Shown: one piece after another, positions 1 to 8,840 of the stretch
Numbering within the stretch: the first letter of the stretch is position 1
How the letters are laid out: each line of letters starts with the position of its first letter
Assembly: GCA_030427935.1 (NCBI GenBank)
Contig: JAUICI010000005.1
Coordinates: 1-59,586 of the forward strand
Reading direction: 5' to 3'
From: Bacteroidia bacterium
GTDB lineage: Bacteria; Bacteroidota; Bacteroidia; Flavobacteriales_D; Crocinitomicaceae
DNA: 59,586 bases
The notes under the pieces: model-generated
The model's database searches: none
The model's input: the letters and a program-made list of their open reading frames with translations, nothing else
What the model was told of the DNA's origin: nothing
Program-made: the position numbers and the translations under genes

Positions 1-2
1 GA

Positions 3-293
3 ATGGTTTTAAAAGGGATCTATAATAAAATGAAGAGAAAGATTGATAAAGCCGCGGCACAACTGACAAAAACATTGGGCGACCTTGTTGGCAAATTCAT
101 TGGGAAAAAATATACGAATTTGGACAAAATTAAATTCGTGCCTTCCTTCGATTACTGTGCTGCAGGAACAAATATTGTCATTAGTTCAGCAGAAGTGCCA
201 GATAGTTTGAGTTCTATAAAAAAAATCTTTTACCATCACATGCCTTTGATGTATTACCAAAGAATGAAAGCTGATTTTAAGCTTGAAGATTAA
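3..293 (+). CDS. C-terminal part of an unidentified protein (5' end outside window)
   Basis: An open frame of 96 codons runs from the left edge to a stop at 291-293. The first ATG lies at base 3, so the true start is probably outside the window and the visible part is a C-terminus. The N-terminal portion is basic and helix-like. The middle reads 'VPSFDYCAAGTNIVISS' and the end has 'YHHMPLMYY'. A hydrophobic strand followed near the end by His and Tyr recalls the closing segment of class 3 lipases, but no GxSxG motif is visible, so this is only a guess. The stop overlaps by 4 bp the end of the TPR gene on the other strand. Confidence 0.55.
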   Translation: MVLKGIYNKMKRKIDKAAAQLTKTLGDLVGKFIGKKYTNLDKIKFVPSFDYCAAGTNIVISSAEVPDSLSSIKKIFYHHMPLMYYQRMKADFKLED

Positions 294-700
294 TTGGCCA
301 TGGAAAAACAAGCAGAAGCCAATTTAGATTCACCTAAGGCCATATAACAACTCCCCATCCCCATATAGGCTTCTTTTGATTCGGGTAAAAGTTTAACAAA
401 TGCTTTAAAATCTTTCAAAGCCGCGTCGAAATTGCCTTGAGCTAGATTGATTTTCGCTTGGTACAATTTAGACTCTTGGAAGACCTCTTTACTTCGAACA
501 ATTAGATTGAGAATCTCTTGGGACTTTTTATAGTTCTTTAAATGAAAATTGGATTTCAATTGAATGATGAGTAAATCCATGTCTTTAGGATTTAGCTTCG
601 CACAAAGATTCGCATCATTCAATGCCTCTTGAAACATTTGCAGATTCAAATACTCTTTTGCGCGATCCAGACGAATACCAAAATCATCTGGATGACTCAT
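290..700 (-). CDS. Small TPR-repeat protein
   Basis: A 136-residue protein with no signal peptide or membrane segment. It consists of about three to four tetratricopeptide-like helical pairs: 'AKEYLNLQMFQEALNDANLCAKLNP', 'SKLYQAKINLAQGNFDAALKDFKAFVKLLP' (given here in part) and 'AYMGMGSCYMALGESKLASACF' show the usual G/A/Y/P spacing. TPRs mediate protein-protein contacts, so a scaffold or chaperone-like role is likely, but the partner cannot be read from sequence. I place the start at the ATG at 700; a TTG one codon upstream is possible. The gene starts only about 11 bp after the stop of the S46 peptidase gene and is probably co-transcribed with it. Confidence 0.8.
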   Translation of the reverse strand: MSHPDDFGIRLDRAKEYLNLQMFQEALNDANLCAKLNPKDMDLLIIQLKSNFHLKNYKKSQEILNLIVRSKEVFQESKLYQAKINLAQGNFDAALKDFKAFVKLLPESKEAYMGMGSCYMALGESKLASACFSMAN

Positions 701-711
701 CAATTCTTTTG

Positions 712-2898
712 TTAATCTTCTGATTTCAGTGGCTGCTCGTTCTTGATCAATTTTTTTTTAGAAACCGTTACGAGCTTCATCTCTTTAATCAAGTGTTCTG
801 CACCAGAAAACTTATCAATAACCCATAAAACATAGCGAATATCTACTGTGATGTTTCTACAAACATTCGGATCAAACATGAAGTCACTCATGGTACTTTC
901 CCAGGATCGATCAAAATTAATTCCGATAAGATTTCCGTTTTCATCAATCACAGGAGATCCTGAATTTCCTCCTGTTGTATGATTCGAACCGGTAAAACAA
1001 GTCCACAACTCTCCATCTTGAGCATAATTTCCATAATCTTTCTTTTTAATCGCCTGGATCATTTTATCCGACAATTCAAAATCTGGATTTCCAGTCATGT
1101 ATTTTTGATAAATCCCATCCAAGGTTGTATGAGGTTTATATTCCATCCCATCTCGTGGAGCTGAACCTTCCAATTTCCCCCAAGTAATTCGCATGGTTCC
1201 ATTTGCATCTGGCCAATGATTTTTGTCAGGAAACATTTCCAATTTACCTGCAAGATAAATCTTCATTTGCTCATTCATTCCCGTGTAGTAATGTCTCAAA
1301 TTGGTCAATAATCTTGTCTGAAAAACATCTTCAATATCCTGATACAGCAGGAACCCTGGATCTTTCTCTATTTTTTTGAATGATTTTGAATTCGCTTTTT
1401 CAATGAAATCAATCAGTTTCTCTTGATCAACAAGTATGGAGGAAGAATAGATTTTGTCGCTCACTTTGGCAACCTCTTCCTTTTGTAAAGCATAAGGCAA
1501 ATATTCCTTTGGAATTAGGTTGATAAACTCAGGAGTTAACACATTAAAGATCTTTCGGTCCGTTTCTAGGTCATAATTCTTGAAAAGGCCTTTCACTTTA
1601 CCTATCGCTCTTTCTTTTGCCTTTTTAATTTTCTCTTCATCTTCACTTTCAAGTGCGACTCTCAAGTTCTTCATATAGGAAGCATTCTTGAGAAATTCCG
1701 GACCATAGCCGTAATAACAATATTCATTTAAAAGGATATAAGCCTCATCATAGGTTTGATACATTCTTTGCAAATCGCTAAACAAGGTCAGTGCATTGGC
1801 ATATTTTTTCCACTCCGACTTGGAATTGGCTTTTTTCATGTACTCGTCTTCGTAGGCCTCCTTAATCGAGATCGCATCAATATTTGTAAGTCCAATAAGC
1901 TGACCTTTCCATTTCTTCCAAGCATTTGCAATTCGCGCTTGTTTGGCTGCATATTTCAAATTCAATTCATTATTTGATCGCATTGCTGCCTTGATTACGC
2001 TCATGGTTTTATCTCTCATAGCGATACGCATGGGTCTTTCTGTTTTCATGATATATTGCAATCTAGCTGCTGAAATATACTCTTCAGTTCTTCCTGGGAA
2101 GCCATAAACCATGGTAAAATCTCCTTCTTGCTTTGGAAGTAGGGATATTGGAAAGTAATGTAGCGGTTTGTAAGGCACATTATCCTTGCTTGCTTCAGCC
2201 GGTTTATTGTCTTTTCCTACATAAATTCTAAATACTGAGAAGTCTCCTGTATGTCTTGGCCAAACCCAATTATCCGTATCTCCACCAAATTTCCCGATTT
2301 CATTTGGAGGTGTTCCAACCAATCGAATATCCTTAAAAACTTCTTTTACGATAATGAAATATGAATTTCCGTAGTCATAAGACTCAATCTCGGCTTCATA
2401 ATGGGTGTCTTCTGTTGCAGCCTTGATGATTTTACCATAATTCTCTCGAATTTTCATTTGGTATTGAGCAGATTCCATTCCTTCGGTCAAACCTTCCATA
2501 ACTTCAGATGTCACATCGTCAATTCGGACAATTCGAGTGGCAGTCATTCCCTGATTCATCAACTCTTCGTCCAAGGACTTTGCCCAAAAGCCATTTTTCA
2601 AATAATCTTTTTCCACGGTAGAGTGGGATTGGATTGCCCCAAAACCACAGTGGTGATTGGTCAGCAACAAGCCTTTTTCAGAAACAATTTCAGAAGTACA
2701 GCCCCCATTAAAATGAATTACCGCATCTTTCAAACTACTTGAATTGATATTATAGATTTGATCTGCAGTCAACTTTAAACCATCAGCTTTCATTTGCGGA
2801 TAGTACATCTTAATCAGACTAGGAATCCACATACCCTCATGGGCGAAAGTAAAGACGGTAAACAAGCTTAGAATAAGGGTGGCAAATAATTTCTTCAT
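712..2898 (-). CDS. dpp11: S46 family dipeptidyl-peptidase, DPP11-like (Asp/Glu specific)
   Basis: A 728-residue exported serine exopeptidase with an N-terminal signal peptide of about 19 residues. S46 enzymes remove dipeptides from oligopeptides in the periplasm, which feeds amino acids to Bacteroidota. The catalytic His lies in 'TNHHCG' (residues 82-83) and the nucleophile is Ser646 in 'GGNSGSPV'. Length and the whole C-terminal block fit the family. Eighteen residues after the Ser lies Arg664 in 'INFDRSW'. In characterised S46 enzymes the equivalent position (673) is Arg in DPP11, which prefers acidic P1 residues, and Gly in DPP7. That supports an Asp/Glu-Xaa specificity (inference). A 'TATCTTTG' -7 element lies upstream. 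The TPR gene follows closely. Confidence 0.93.
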   Translation of the reverse strand: MKKLFATLILSLFTVFTFAHEGMWIPSLIKMYYPQMKADGLKLTADQIYNINSSSLKDAVIHFNGGCTSEIVSEKGLLLTNHHCGFGAIQSHSTVEKDYLKNGFWAKSLDEELMNQGMTATRIVRIDDVTSEVMEGLTEGMESAQYQMKIRENYGKIIKAATEDTHYEAEIESYDYGNSYFIIVKEVFKDIRLVGTPPNEIGKFGGDTDNWVWPRHTGDFSVFRIYVGKDNKPAEASKDNVPYKPLHYFPISLLPKQEGDFTMVYGFPGRTEEYISAARLQYIMKTERPMRIAMRDKTMSVIKAAMRSNNELNLKYAAKQARIANAWKKWKGQLIGLTNIDAISIKEAYEDEYMKKANSKSEWKKYANALTLFSDLQRMYQTYDEAYILLNEYCYYGYGPEFLKNASYMKNLRVALESEDEEKIKKAKERAIGKVKGLFKNYDLETDRKIFNVLTPEFINLIPKEYLPYALQKEEVAKVSDKIYSSSILVDQEKLIDFIEKANSKSFKKIEKDPGFLLYQDIEDVFQTRLLTNLRHYYTGMNEQMKIYLAGKLEMFPDKNHWPDANGTMRITWGKLEGSAPRDGMEYKPHTTLDGIYQKYMTGNPDFELSDKMIQAIKKKDYGNYAQDGELWTCFTGSNHTTGGNSGSPVIDENGNLIGINFDRSWESTMSDFMFDPNVCRNITVDIRYVLWVIDKFSGAEHLIKEMKLVTVSKKKLIKNEQPLKSED

Positions 2899-2920
2899 AT
2901 TTCGAATTTTAATAGAATCT

Positions 2921-2928
2921 CAAAGATA
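2921..2928 (-). promoter_or_regulatory. Bacteroidota-type -7 element for the S46 peptidase gene
   Basis: On the minus strand the bases read TATCTTTG, an exact match to the Bacteroidota -7 consensus TAnnTTTG. It lies 22 bp before the ATG at 2898. I see no good -33 TTG at 17-23 bp, so the call rests on the -7 box alone. Confidence 0.4.
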
Positions 2929-3055
2929 ATAATCTGTTAGGAAATCCTGTCATTAGGTCAGAATTTACAGGAATCAGAGATCAAAAATGATTCCAAATGA
3001 GTCATTTACAATTAGGTCGAATAAACGAAATGTTTTTTATTTGCAGAGCTACAGT

Positions 3056-5836
3056 ATGGGCATTCGTTCAATCATAGGAGTTCTTGTCTGTTTTCTTACC
3101 ATTATCGTAAGGGGTCAGAACCCATCTTATCAACATTTAGGTGAGAGTGAGCTTTCTGGAATTGATATCTACAGTATTTTACAAGATCAAAACAAGAATA
3201 TTTGGCTAACCTCCAACAGAGGAGTCATCAAATATGATGGCTACGATTTTAAGTTTCTCAATGCAGATCATTTAAAAGCACTTTCTTCCTTTGGAATCAA
3301 GGAAAACTCCAAAGGGGAATTGTTTTGTTTTAATCTTTTTGGACAAATCTTAAAAATCGAAAACGACTCCATTTTGGTGCATTATGAGTTACCCGATTCA
3401 TTAGTGTTTAGTCGCTACGATTTTGAAATAAAGGATGATGATGCTTTACTACTTAGGAGCAAAAGATATATTGAGATTGATGAAGACAAGCAGCTAACCA
3501 CTTATGAACCTAAAGTGCCAGAGAAGGCATTCAACTCGGTTTTTAATGCCCATATGCAATGTTACAACATTATCGAAAAGGAGCCTACCAATACTTATTA
3601 CACTCCTAATTTTTACGCGGTTTACAAATGGGATGGACAAAATTTTCATGAAAAAAGAATGAATCGAAGTCATATTCCCGTGTATTCAATGTCAAACCTG
3701 GCATACCGAACGCTTCAGGGGAATTACTATTTCACATTGAGAAAAGGAGGAATGTACGCATTTGATTCTTTGGGAACCCCCATTTTTAACGGCGCGCATT
3801 TGTTTCGAAAATATCAGATATCTGGGTTTCTTGAAGACTATGAAGGAAATATGTGGTTGACCACCTTAGGGAAAGGGATTCTACTGGTTCAAAATGACAA
3901 AAACATTAGTTTCAATGAGCATCCAATCATTGACAGACAAAATATCATTTTTGTAAAATACAATTCGCAGGGAGATGTATTCCTGGGGTCTGAAAATGGA
4001 AACATTCTTAGGGTAACTAAAAACAACGAAATCTCAGAGGTATTTTCAAATGGTTCGGTAAATATTCATTTTATCGATTTCTACGAAAACAAATTAATTA
4101 CAAATGGAGGGATGACGGTTGAGCTTGTCGACCTTGACCGTAATATTTCTAAAAGTTTGGTCTCCATTGCGGCTGTTAAAGATTGTAGAAAAATTGGGAG
4201 TAATACTTATTTAGTAGCTACTTCTCTTGGGGTTTATGGATTTTCGATCAAGTCGGATCAAATAAGTGATTTTATTTCTAAAAAAGAACTCGGTAGATGT
4301 AATGCAATTTTACCCTTGAATGGCCTAAATAAATACATGGTCTCTTCGGTAAAAGGACTTTACTTGGTGGACGGAGAAAAGGTAGAAGAAATCAACTATC
4401 AAGATCAAAAATTCATTAGTTCAGATTTGGCAAAATATCAGAATCAGGTTTTCATTTCAACAACAACAAAAGGGATTTATGCTTACAAAAACGGAGAAAT
4501 TGTACAACATATCTCAACTTCTCAAGGATTAAAGAGCAATCGGGTTCAAAAAATTGTTTGCTCTGATAACTTATTATTCATCGCCACTTCTGATGGCATG
4601 CAAATTTTCGACATTGAGAAAAACATCTTTGTTTACGCATATTTATCCAATGCATTAAACGGAAAAAGAATTATAGATTTCGATGTATTTAACAGAGAGA
4701 TTTTTGTAGTTACCAATCAGGAAATTCAGAAAATGAATTTGGACCAGTTGAAAAAGGAATCTGGTGTTCCTCATATCTCACTGACCAAAATATTCATGAA
4801 TGATGGTTTGATTGACCAAGCCTCGAACAACACCTTTGATCACGACCAGAATAAATTCGAATTTCATTTTAAATCGGGGTCTTATGGGCATAATGGTCAA
4901 CTTCGATACGAATATCGTTTGCTACCCGTAGAGAAAGAATGGGAGAAAGCTGACTTCTTTAGTAACCGCACAAAATATGCTTCTTTGAAACCGGGTGAAT
5001 ACATTTTCCAGGTTAAAGCCATTAATCAATATGGAGAAGAAAGTGCTCTTTTGGAATATCCTTTTATCATCGAAAAACCCTATTGGGAAACTTGGTGGTT
5101 TTATTTGATCATTAGTCTTTTCATTACCACTTTAATTTTGATTACCTGGCGGATTCAACTTAAAAGAATTCAGAAGAAAAATGAAAAAGAAAAGGAATTC
5201 ATTGGTTCCAAATTAACCGCATTGAAGCTACAAATGAACCCACACTTTATCTTTAATGCTTTAAATTCAATTCAGGATCTCATTCTTAAAAAAGACACCG
5301 AAAACTCGTACGATTATATTGTGAAGTTCTCTAATTTGGTGCGAAGAATCCTAAATTATTCCGACCAAGACTTCATTGAAATTGAAGAAGAGATTGAAAT
5401 ATTGCAATTGTATCTCGAATTAGAAGATCTTCGATTTATCAATGATTTTACTTTTGAAATTAAAAATACAATTGAAGAAGACATCAAAATTCCTTCCATG
5501 TTGATTCAGCCTTTTGTAGAGAATAGTGTAAAACATGGTTTATTGCACAAAGAGGGAGAAAAGACTCTTAAGGTTCGTTTTCAAAAAGATAAGGAGACGG
5601 TTATTTGTACAATTGAAGATAATGGTATTGGGATTAAAAAATCGAAGGAGATTAATGCTCGTAAAAGCAAAAAGCACAAAAGTATCTCCATCGAGTCCAT
5701 TCGGAATCGAATTGAAATACTAAAAGAATACTATAAATCCGATTTGGGTATTGAATTTGTTAGTTTATTTGACGACGAAGGAAATCCAAGAGGAACAAAA
5801 GTGATCATAAAACTGCCGTTTGAAAACACATACTAG
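3056..5836 (+). CDS. LytS-type sensor histidine kinase with beta-propeller sensor and Y_Y_Y domain
   Basis: A transmembrane sensor kinase. I choose the ATG at 3056 because it begins directly with a signal-peptide-like hydrophobic stretch ending 'IVRGQ'; an ATG at 2987 would add 23 polar residues. The periplasmic part has repeated 'IWLTSNRGVIKYDG' and 'MWLTTLGKGILLV' blades of the two-component-regulator propeller type, then a Y_Y_Y immunoglobulin-like domain ('YEYRLLPVEKEWEKA ... YASLKPGEYIFQVKA'). One membrane span sits near residue 680 ('WWFYLIISLFITTLILI'). The cytoplasmic part is a His_kinase domain with 'MNPHFIFNALNSIQ' (phospho-acceptor near His730) and an HATPase with 'DNGIGI'. The LytTR regulator follows after 2 bp, so the pair is a two-component system. 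The signal is unknown. Confidence 0.93.
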   Translation: MGIRSIIGVLVCFLTIIVRGQNPSYQHLGESELSGIDIYSILQDQNKNIWLTSNRGVIKYDGYDFKFLNADHLKALSSFGIKENSKGELFCFNLFGQILKIENDSILVHYELPDSLVFSRYDFEIKDDDALLLRSKRYIEIDEDKQLTTYEPKVPEKAFNSVFNAHMQCYNIIEKEPTNTYYTPNFYAVYKWDGQNFHEKRMNRSHIPVYSMSNLAYRTLQGNYYFTLRKGGMYAFDSLGTPIFNGAHLFRKYQISGFLEDYEGNMWLTTLGKGILLVQNDKNISFNEHPIIDRQNIIFVKYNSQGDVFLGSENGNILRVTKNNEISEVFSNGSVNIHFIDFYENKLITNGGMTVELVDLDRNISKSLVSIAAVKDCRKIGSNTYLVATSLGVYGFSIKSDQISDFISKKELGRCNAILPLNGLNKYMVSSVKGLYLVDGEKVEEINYQDQKFISSDLAKYQNQVFISTTTKGIYAYKNGEIVQHISTSQGLKSNRVQKIVCSDNLLFIATSDGMQIFDIEKNIFVYAYLSNALNGKRIIDFDVFNREIFVVTNQEIQKMNLDQLKKESGVPHISLTKIFMNDGLIDQASNNTFDHDQNKFEFHFKSGSYGHNGQLRYEYRLLPVEKEWEKADFFSNRTKYASLKPGEYIFQVKAINQYGEESALLEYPFIIEKPYWETWWFYLIISLFITTLILITWRIQLKRIQKKNEKEKEFIGSKLTALKLQMNPHFIFNALNSIQDLILKKDTENSYDYIVKFSNLVRRILNYSDQDFIEIEEEIEILQLYLELEDLRFINDFTFEIKNTIEEDIKIPSMLIQPFVENSVKHGLLHKEGEKTLKVRFQKDKETVICTIEDNGIGIKKSKEINARKSKKHKSISIESIRNRIEILKEYYKSDLGIEFVSLFDDEGNPRGTKVIIKLPFENTY

Positions 5837-5838
5837 AA

Positions 5839-6585
5839 ATGACAAAAACCGTAAACGCCATACTTGTTGATGATGAGGAAAGAGCTCGAAATGTGCTCTC
5901 TACCCTTCTTGCTACAAACTGTCCACAAGTTAATCTGATGGATCAATGCAAGAATGTAAAAGAAGCTGTTGAAAGCATCAAAAAGAATAAGCCAGATGTC
6001 GTTTTTTTGGATATTGAAATGCCCGAACACGCCGGTTATGAGATCATTCATTTTTTTGATGAAATTCATTTCGAAATCATTTTTGTTACAGCCTACGACC
6101 AATACGCAATTAAGGCTTTTGAAATGTCGGCTTTGGATTATTTGCTCAAACCTATAGAGATCAAAAGACTCAAGGAGGCTGTATCCAAATTGGAAGAAAA
6201 GTTGGGGAGTCGAAAGCTTGAAGAAAACTATCGACTTTTACTTGAAAACATGGAAAAAGAGTCGATCGACAAAATTGTGATCCCCCACAATAGGGAACAA
6301 GTCATCTTGCCTTTGGAAAAAATTGTAGCTATTGAAGCTAAGGAATCATACAGTATCATACATACCAATGAAAGCAAGAATTACATGGTCAGCAGAAATT
6401 TAAAACATTTTGAATCTTTGTTGGAAGACACTTCTTTTTTCAGATCGCATAAATCTTGGCTCATCAATATGGATAAAGTTCAATCTTACTCTAAAAAACA
6501 ATTGGAAATTACTCTGGAGGGTGGACTTTCCACTAAACTTTCAAAATATAAAAAGCCGAACTTCGAAAATGCCTTTTCATCTTAG
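5839..6585 (+). CDS. LytTR-family response regulator
   Basis: A 248-residue regulator with an N-terminal receiver domain and a C-terminal LytTR DNA-binding domain. The receiver has the acidic pair 'DDEE', phospho-acceptor Asp58 in 'VVFLDIEMP', Thr in 'FVTAYDQ' and Lys in 'LLKPI'. The LytTR part (from about residue 140) includes 'IVAIEAKESYSIIHT' and 'FFRSHKSWLINMDKV', both typical of the family. It starts 2 bp after the upstream kinase stop and is therefore its cognate partner, probably translationally coupled. LytTR proteins usually bind direct repeats near their targets; none could be assigned with confidence here. Confidence 0.95.
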   Translation: MTKTVNAILVDDEERARNVLSTLLATNCPQVNLMDQCKNVKEAVESIKKNKPDVVFLDIEMPEHAGYEIIHFFDEIHFEIIFVTAYDQYAIKAFEMSALDYLLKPIEIKRLKEAVSKLEEKLGSRKLEENYRLLLENMEKESIDKIVIPHNREQVILPLEKIVAIEAKESYSIIHTNESKNYMVSRNLKHFESLLEDTSFFRSHKSWLINMDKVQSYSKKQLEITLEGGLSTKLSKYKKPNFENAFSS

Positions 6586-6621
6586 GCCAAATTACTTTGG
6601 GAGAATAATTTGACTTAAATT

Positions 6622-6650
6622 GGATATAGCTATAAATATCCTTATTTTTT
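6622..6650 (+). terminator. Possible weak terminator after the LytS/LytTR pair
   Basis: GGATAT at 6622-6627 can pair with ATATCC at 6636-6641 across an 8-base loop. A T-rich run follows (6642-6650). The stem is short and AT-rich, so it may be a weak terminator or an operator for the downstream kinase. Confidence 0.3.
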
Positions 6651-6671
6651 CCTTCGATTAATTTTTTAACC

Positions 6672-8105
6672 GTGTCAAAAGAGGATATCGAAAAGCTAAA
6701 AAAGCAAATTGCTCAGCTTAAGGAAGAAAATAAAAGGCTGCGTGAAGGGCATACTAGTTTTGTTACTTATGGTCCAACGGTGAATGTTCCTGAAGAATTT
6801 AGGCCACCTTTCGATAAGGCAGAAGAACTGGTTCGAAAATATTTTCAAAGTATTATTGCACGACCTTCGGAAGGAAATATAGAAATCGAAGGTGAGCGAT
6901 ACGTTCTCCTCAGAGCCAGCTCATTATCAGTCGATTTTTTCAATAAAATTAAAGATTTATATAGCGATAAAGGGGAGACGAAATCCTATACAATAGGAAG
7001 AAATTTTCTTTTTGATATATCGCATGTTCTTGGAATTGAAGATGCTAAAAATTTCCATAAAAAATTAAATCTTAAAGATCCCATCGAAAAACTTTCTGCG
7101 GGACCCATTCATTTTGCTTACACTGGATGGGCATTTGTAGATATAGACCCTAGCTCTAACCCTTCAGCGGATGAAAATTTTTACATGAAATATGATCATC
7201 CATTTTCATTTGAAGCGGACTCTTGGATCCAGGAAAATAAAAAAGCAGAATTTCCTGTTTGCGTTATGAATGCAGGCTATTCCTCTGGTTGGTGTGAAGA
7301 ATCATTCGGTATTCCATTAACTGCGGTTGAAATATCCTGCAGAGCGAAAGGAGATGATGCTTGTACCTTTATCATGGCGCCTCCGGAAAAGATTAAAGAT
7401 TATTTACCTCCTATTGATGAAAAATTGAAAGAGGCGGAATATGAAATCCCAGCCTTTTTTGAAAGAAAGAAAACAGAAGAACAATTAAAGGCGTCCGTCG
7501 AAGAGAAGGAAGTGCTTTTGAAGGAAGTCCATCATCGGGTGAAGAACAATCTACAGGTGATTTCAAGTTTATTAAACCTTCAATCCTATTTCATCACGGA
7601 CGAGAAAACCAAGAATATTTTTAGAGATACTAAAAATCGTATCAAGACTTTGGCATTGGTGCATGAACGCTTATTTAATTCTCAGGACATTGAATATGTG
7701 AACCTCAGTGAATACATCAAATCCATCGTTGATCTTTTAAGTTTCTCCTACGATAAGGAATATATCGAAATCGAATACAATTTCGACCCCGAAATCACTG
7801 GAAAATTTAGCATTGAAAAAGCCATCCCCGTAGGCTTATTGGTAAATGAAGTGGTTTCAAATTCTTTCAAATATGCCTTTCCAAACATTTCAAGCGGAAA
7901 AATAACTTGTAGTATTCTGAAAGTAAATGACGGAAAGGAATTGATCATTAATGATGATGGAATCGGCTTACCTGAAGATTTAGTTATCGGAGAAACAAAC
8001 TCCTTGGGAATGGAATTAATTCAATCGCTTTCCTCCCAAATGGAAGGCGAACTGGAAATCGACCGAGAAAAAGAAAAAGGAGTCGAATACCGCATAAAGT
8101 TCTGA
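6672..8105 (+). CDS. V4R-domain HisKA_2 sensor histidine kinase
   Basis: A soluble 477-residue kinase with a GTG start at 6672; no in-frame ATG lies nearby. A short coiled coil (residues 1-25) precedes an approximately 240-residue sensor part related to the XylR N-terminal/V4R (4-vinyl reductase) domain. The closing V4R signature is clear: 'AVEISCRAKGDDACTFIMAPPE' has the E-x-x-C-x-A-x-GD-x-x-C-x-F pattern (its first few residues are shared by the family). V4R domains bind small hydrophobic ligands or serve as input domains. A coiled linker leads to 'LLKEVHHRVKNNLQVISSL', the HisKA_2 dimerisation box with the phospho-acceptor around His287, then an HATPase with 'NEVVSNSFKYAFP' and 'DDGIGLP'. 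There is no membrane segment. No response regulator follows, so its partner lies elsewhere or is the upstream LytTR protein (less likely). Confidence 0.88.
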   Translation: MSKEDIEKLKKQIAQLKEENKRLREGHTSFVTYGPTVNVPEEFRPPFDKAEELVRKYFQSIIARPSEGNIEIEGERYVLLRASSLSVDFFNKIKDLYSDKGETKSYTIGRNFLFDISHVLGIEDAKNFHKKLNLKDPIEKLSAGPIHFAYTGWAFVDIDPSSNPSADENFYMKYDHPFSFEADSWIQENKKAEFPVCVMNAGYSSGWCEESFGIPLTAVEISCRAKGDDACTFIMAPPEKIKDYLPPIDEKLKEAEYEIPAFFERKKTEEQLKASVEEKEVLLKEVHHRVKNNLQVISSLLNLQSYFITDEKTKNIFRDTKNRIKTLALVHERLFNSQDIEYVNLSEYIKSIVDLLSFSYDKEYIEIEYNFDPEITGKFSIEKAIPVGLLVNEVVSNSFKYAFPNISSGKITCSILKVNDGKELIINDDGIGLPEDLVIGETNSLGMELIQSLSSQMEGELEIDREKEKGVEYRIKF

Positions 8106-8140
8106 TTTGTAATTTGTAATTCGTTCAACTTCGCTGCGTT

Positions 8141-8233
8141 CCTTCGCCTAAGGCTATGGCCGTCGGAGAAAGCTACATTGAATAACCAAACCCCTCCCCC
8201 ATCTTTCATTCGCCGTAGCTTCAGCGAAGGAGA
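8141..8233. repeat. Pair of inverted copies of a short dispersed repeat
   Basis: Copy A (8141-8166, forward) begins CCTTCGCCTAAGGCTATGG. Copy B (8209-8233, on the minus strand) reads CTCCTTCGCTGAAGCTACGG. The two face each other and could form an imperfect hairpin. A third relative, CTCCTTCGCTAAAGCTTCGG, is part of the ssrA terminator near 34526. The gap 8106-8352 shows no gene. Confidence 0.55.
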
Positions 8234-8235
8234 AC

Positions 8236-8292
8236 TTCATTCTTCATTCTTCATTTTTAATTTTTAATTCTTAATTCTTAATTCTTAATTCA
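8236..8292. repeat. AT-rich simple tandem repeats
   Basis: Imperfect 7-8 bp units of the ATTCTTCA and ATTCTTA type run across this stretch, in the gap between the V4R kinase and the next exported protein. This looks like slippage-prone filler. No regulatory role can be read from it. Confidence 0.6.
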
Positions 8293-8352
8293 AATTAAAC
8301 CTTTCTCATTTTGATTTGTCCAAGAATAAGAAACCCATAAAAACATTGAACT

Positions 8353-8763
8353 ATGAGAAACATTTTGAGCATTGCACTAGCCACTTTACTTTTTATAGGA
8401 CTATCGAGTTTTGAAACTTCGAAAAAGATCCAACCAAGAGATTGGGTTCATTTGGGGAGTCGCAAAATCAATTGGGGAGTTGAAAAAGATGTAATTGTTG
8501 TAGGTCCAAATGCACGTGGGTTTACGAAATTGAAAATAAAAGTAACTGGTGGAGCTGTCAACATGCGAAAAATGGTTGTTACTTATGGAAATGGAGACAA
8601 AGACAATATCCCATTAAAATTCAATTTCAGCAAAGGAGCTGAATCCAGAGTGATCGATCTTAAAGGAGGTAAAAGACAGATTAAAACCATTTCATTCTGG
8701 TACGACACAAAAAATGGAAGCAAACAGAAAGCGACTGTCCATGTTGCCGGAAAAAAAGCTTAG
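8353..8763 (+). CDS. Small secreted protein, possibly DUF2541-like
   Basis: A 136-residue protein with a typical N-terminal signal peptide of about 20 residues and no lipobox cysteine. The mature part is rich in beta-strand-like segments with Lys and Gly: 'FTKLKIKVTGGAVNMRKMVVTYGNGD', of which the 'KLKIKVTGG' and 'VVTYGNGD' motifs stand out, and then 'QIKTISFWYDT'. That pattern (an exported, small beta protein in which a residue-level 'strength of modification' motif is followed by 'I..I.F') resembles DUF2541 proteins such as YaaI. The resemblance is from memory and uncertain. A strong terminator follows the stop. Confidence 0.6.
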   Translation: MRNILSIALATLLFIGLSSFETSKKIQPRDWVHLGSRKINWGVEKDVIVVGPNARGFTKLKIKVTGGAVNMRKMVVTYGNGDKDNIPLKFNFSKGAESRVIDLKGGKRQIKTISFWYDTKNGSKQKATVHVAGKKA

Positions 8764-8814
8764 CAACAAGTCCCGCAAGGGCATTCAACATAAATTCGTG
8801 ACAAAAGCAACAAG

Positions 8815-8840
8815 AAAAGCATCCTTTGGGGTGCTTTTTT
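8815..8840 (+). terminator. Rho-independent terminator, probably bidirectional
   Basis: AAAAGCATCC (8815-8824) pairs with GGGTGCTTTT (8829-8838) across a TTTG loop, giving a 10-bp stem with one G-T pair, followed by more T. It lies between two convergent genes and has A residues on the other side, so it can serve both strands. Confidence 0.75.

Noticed and set aside
8106-8352. A hidden small gene in the longest gap
   Set aside because: No frame with a start and protein-like composition is visible; only repeats and AT-rich sequence are present.
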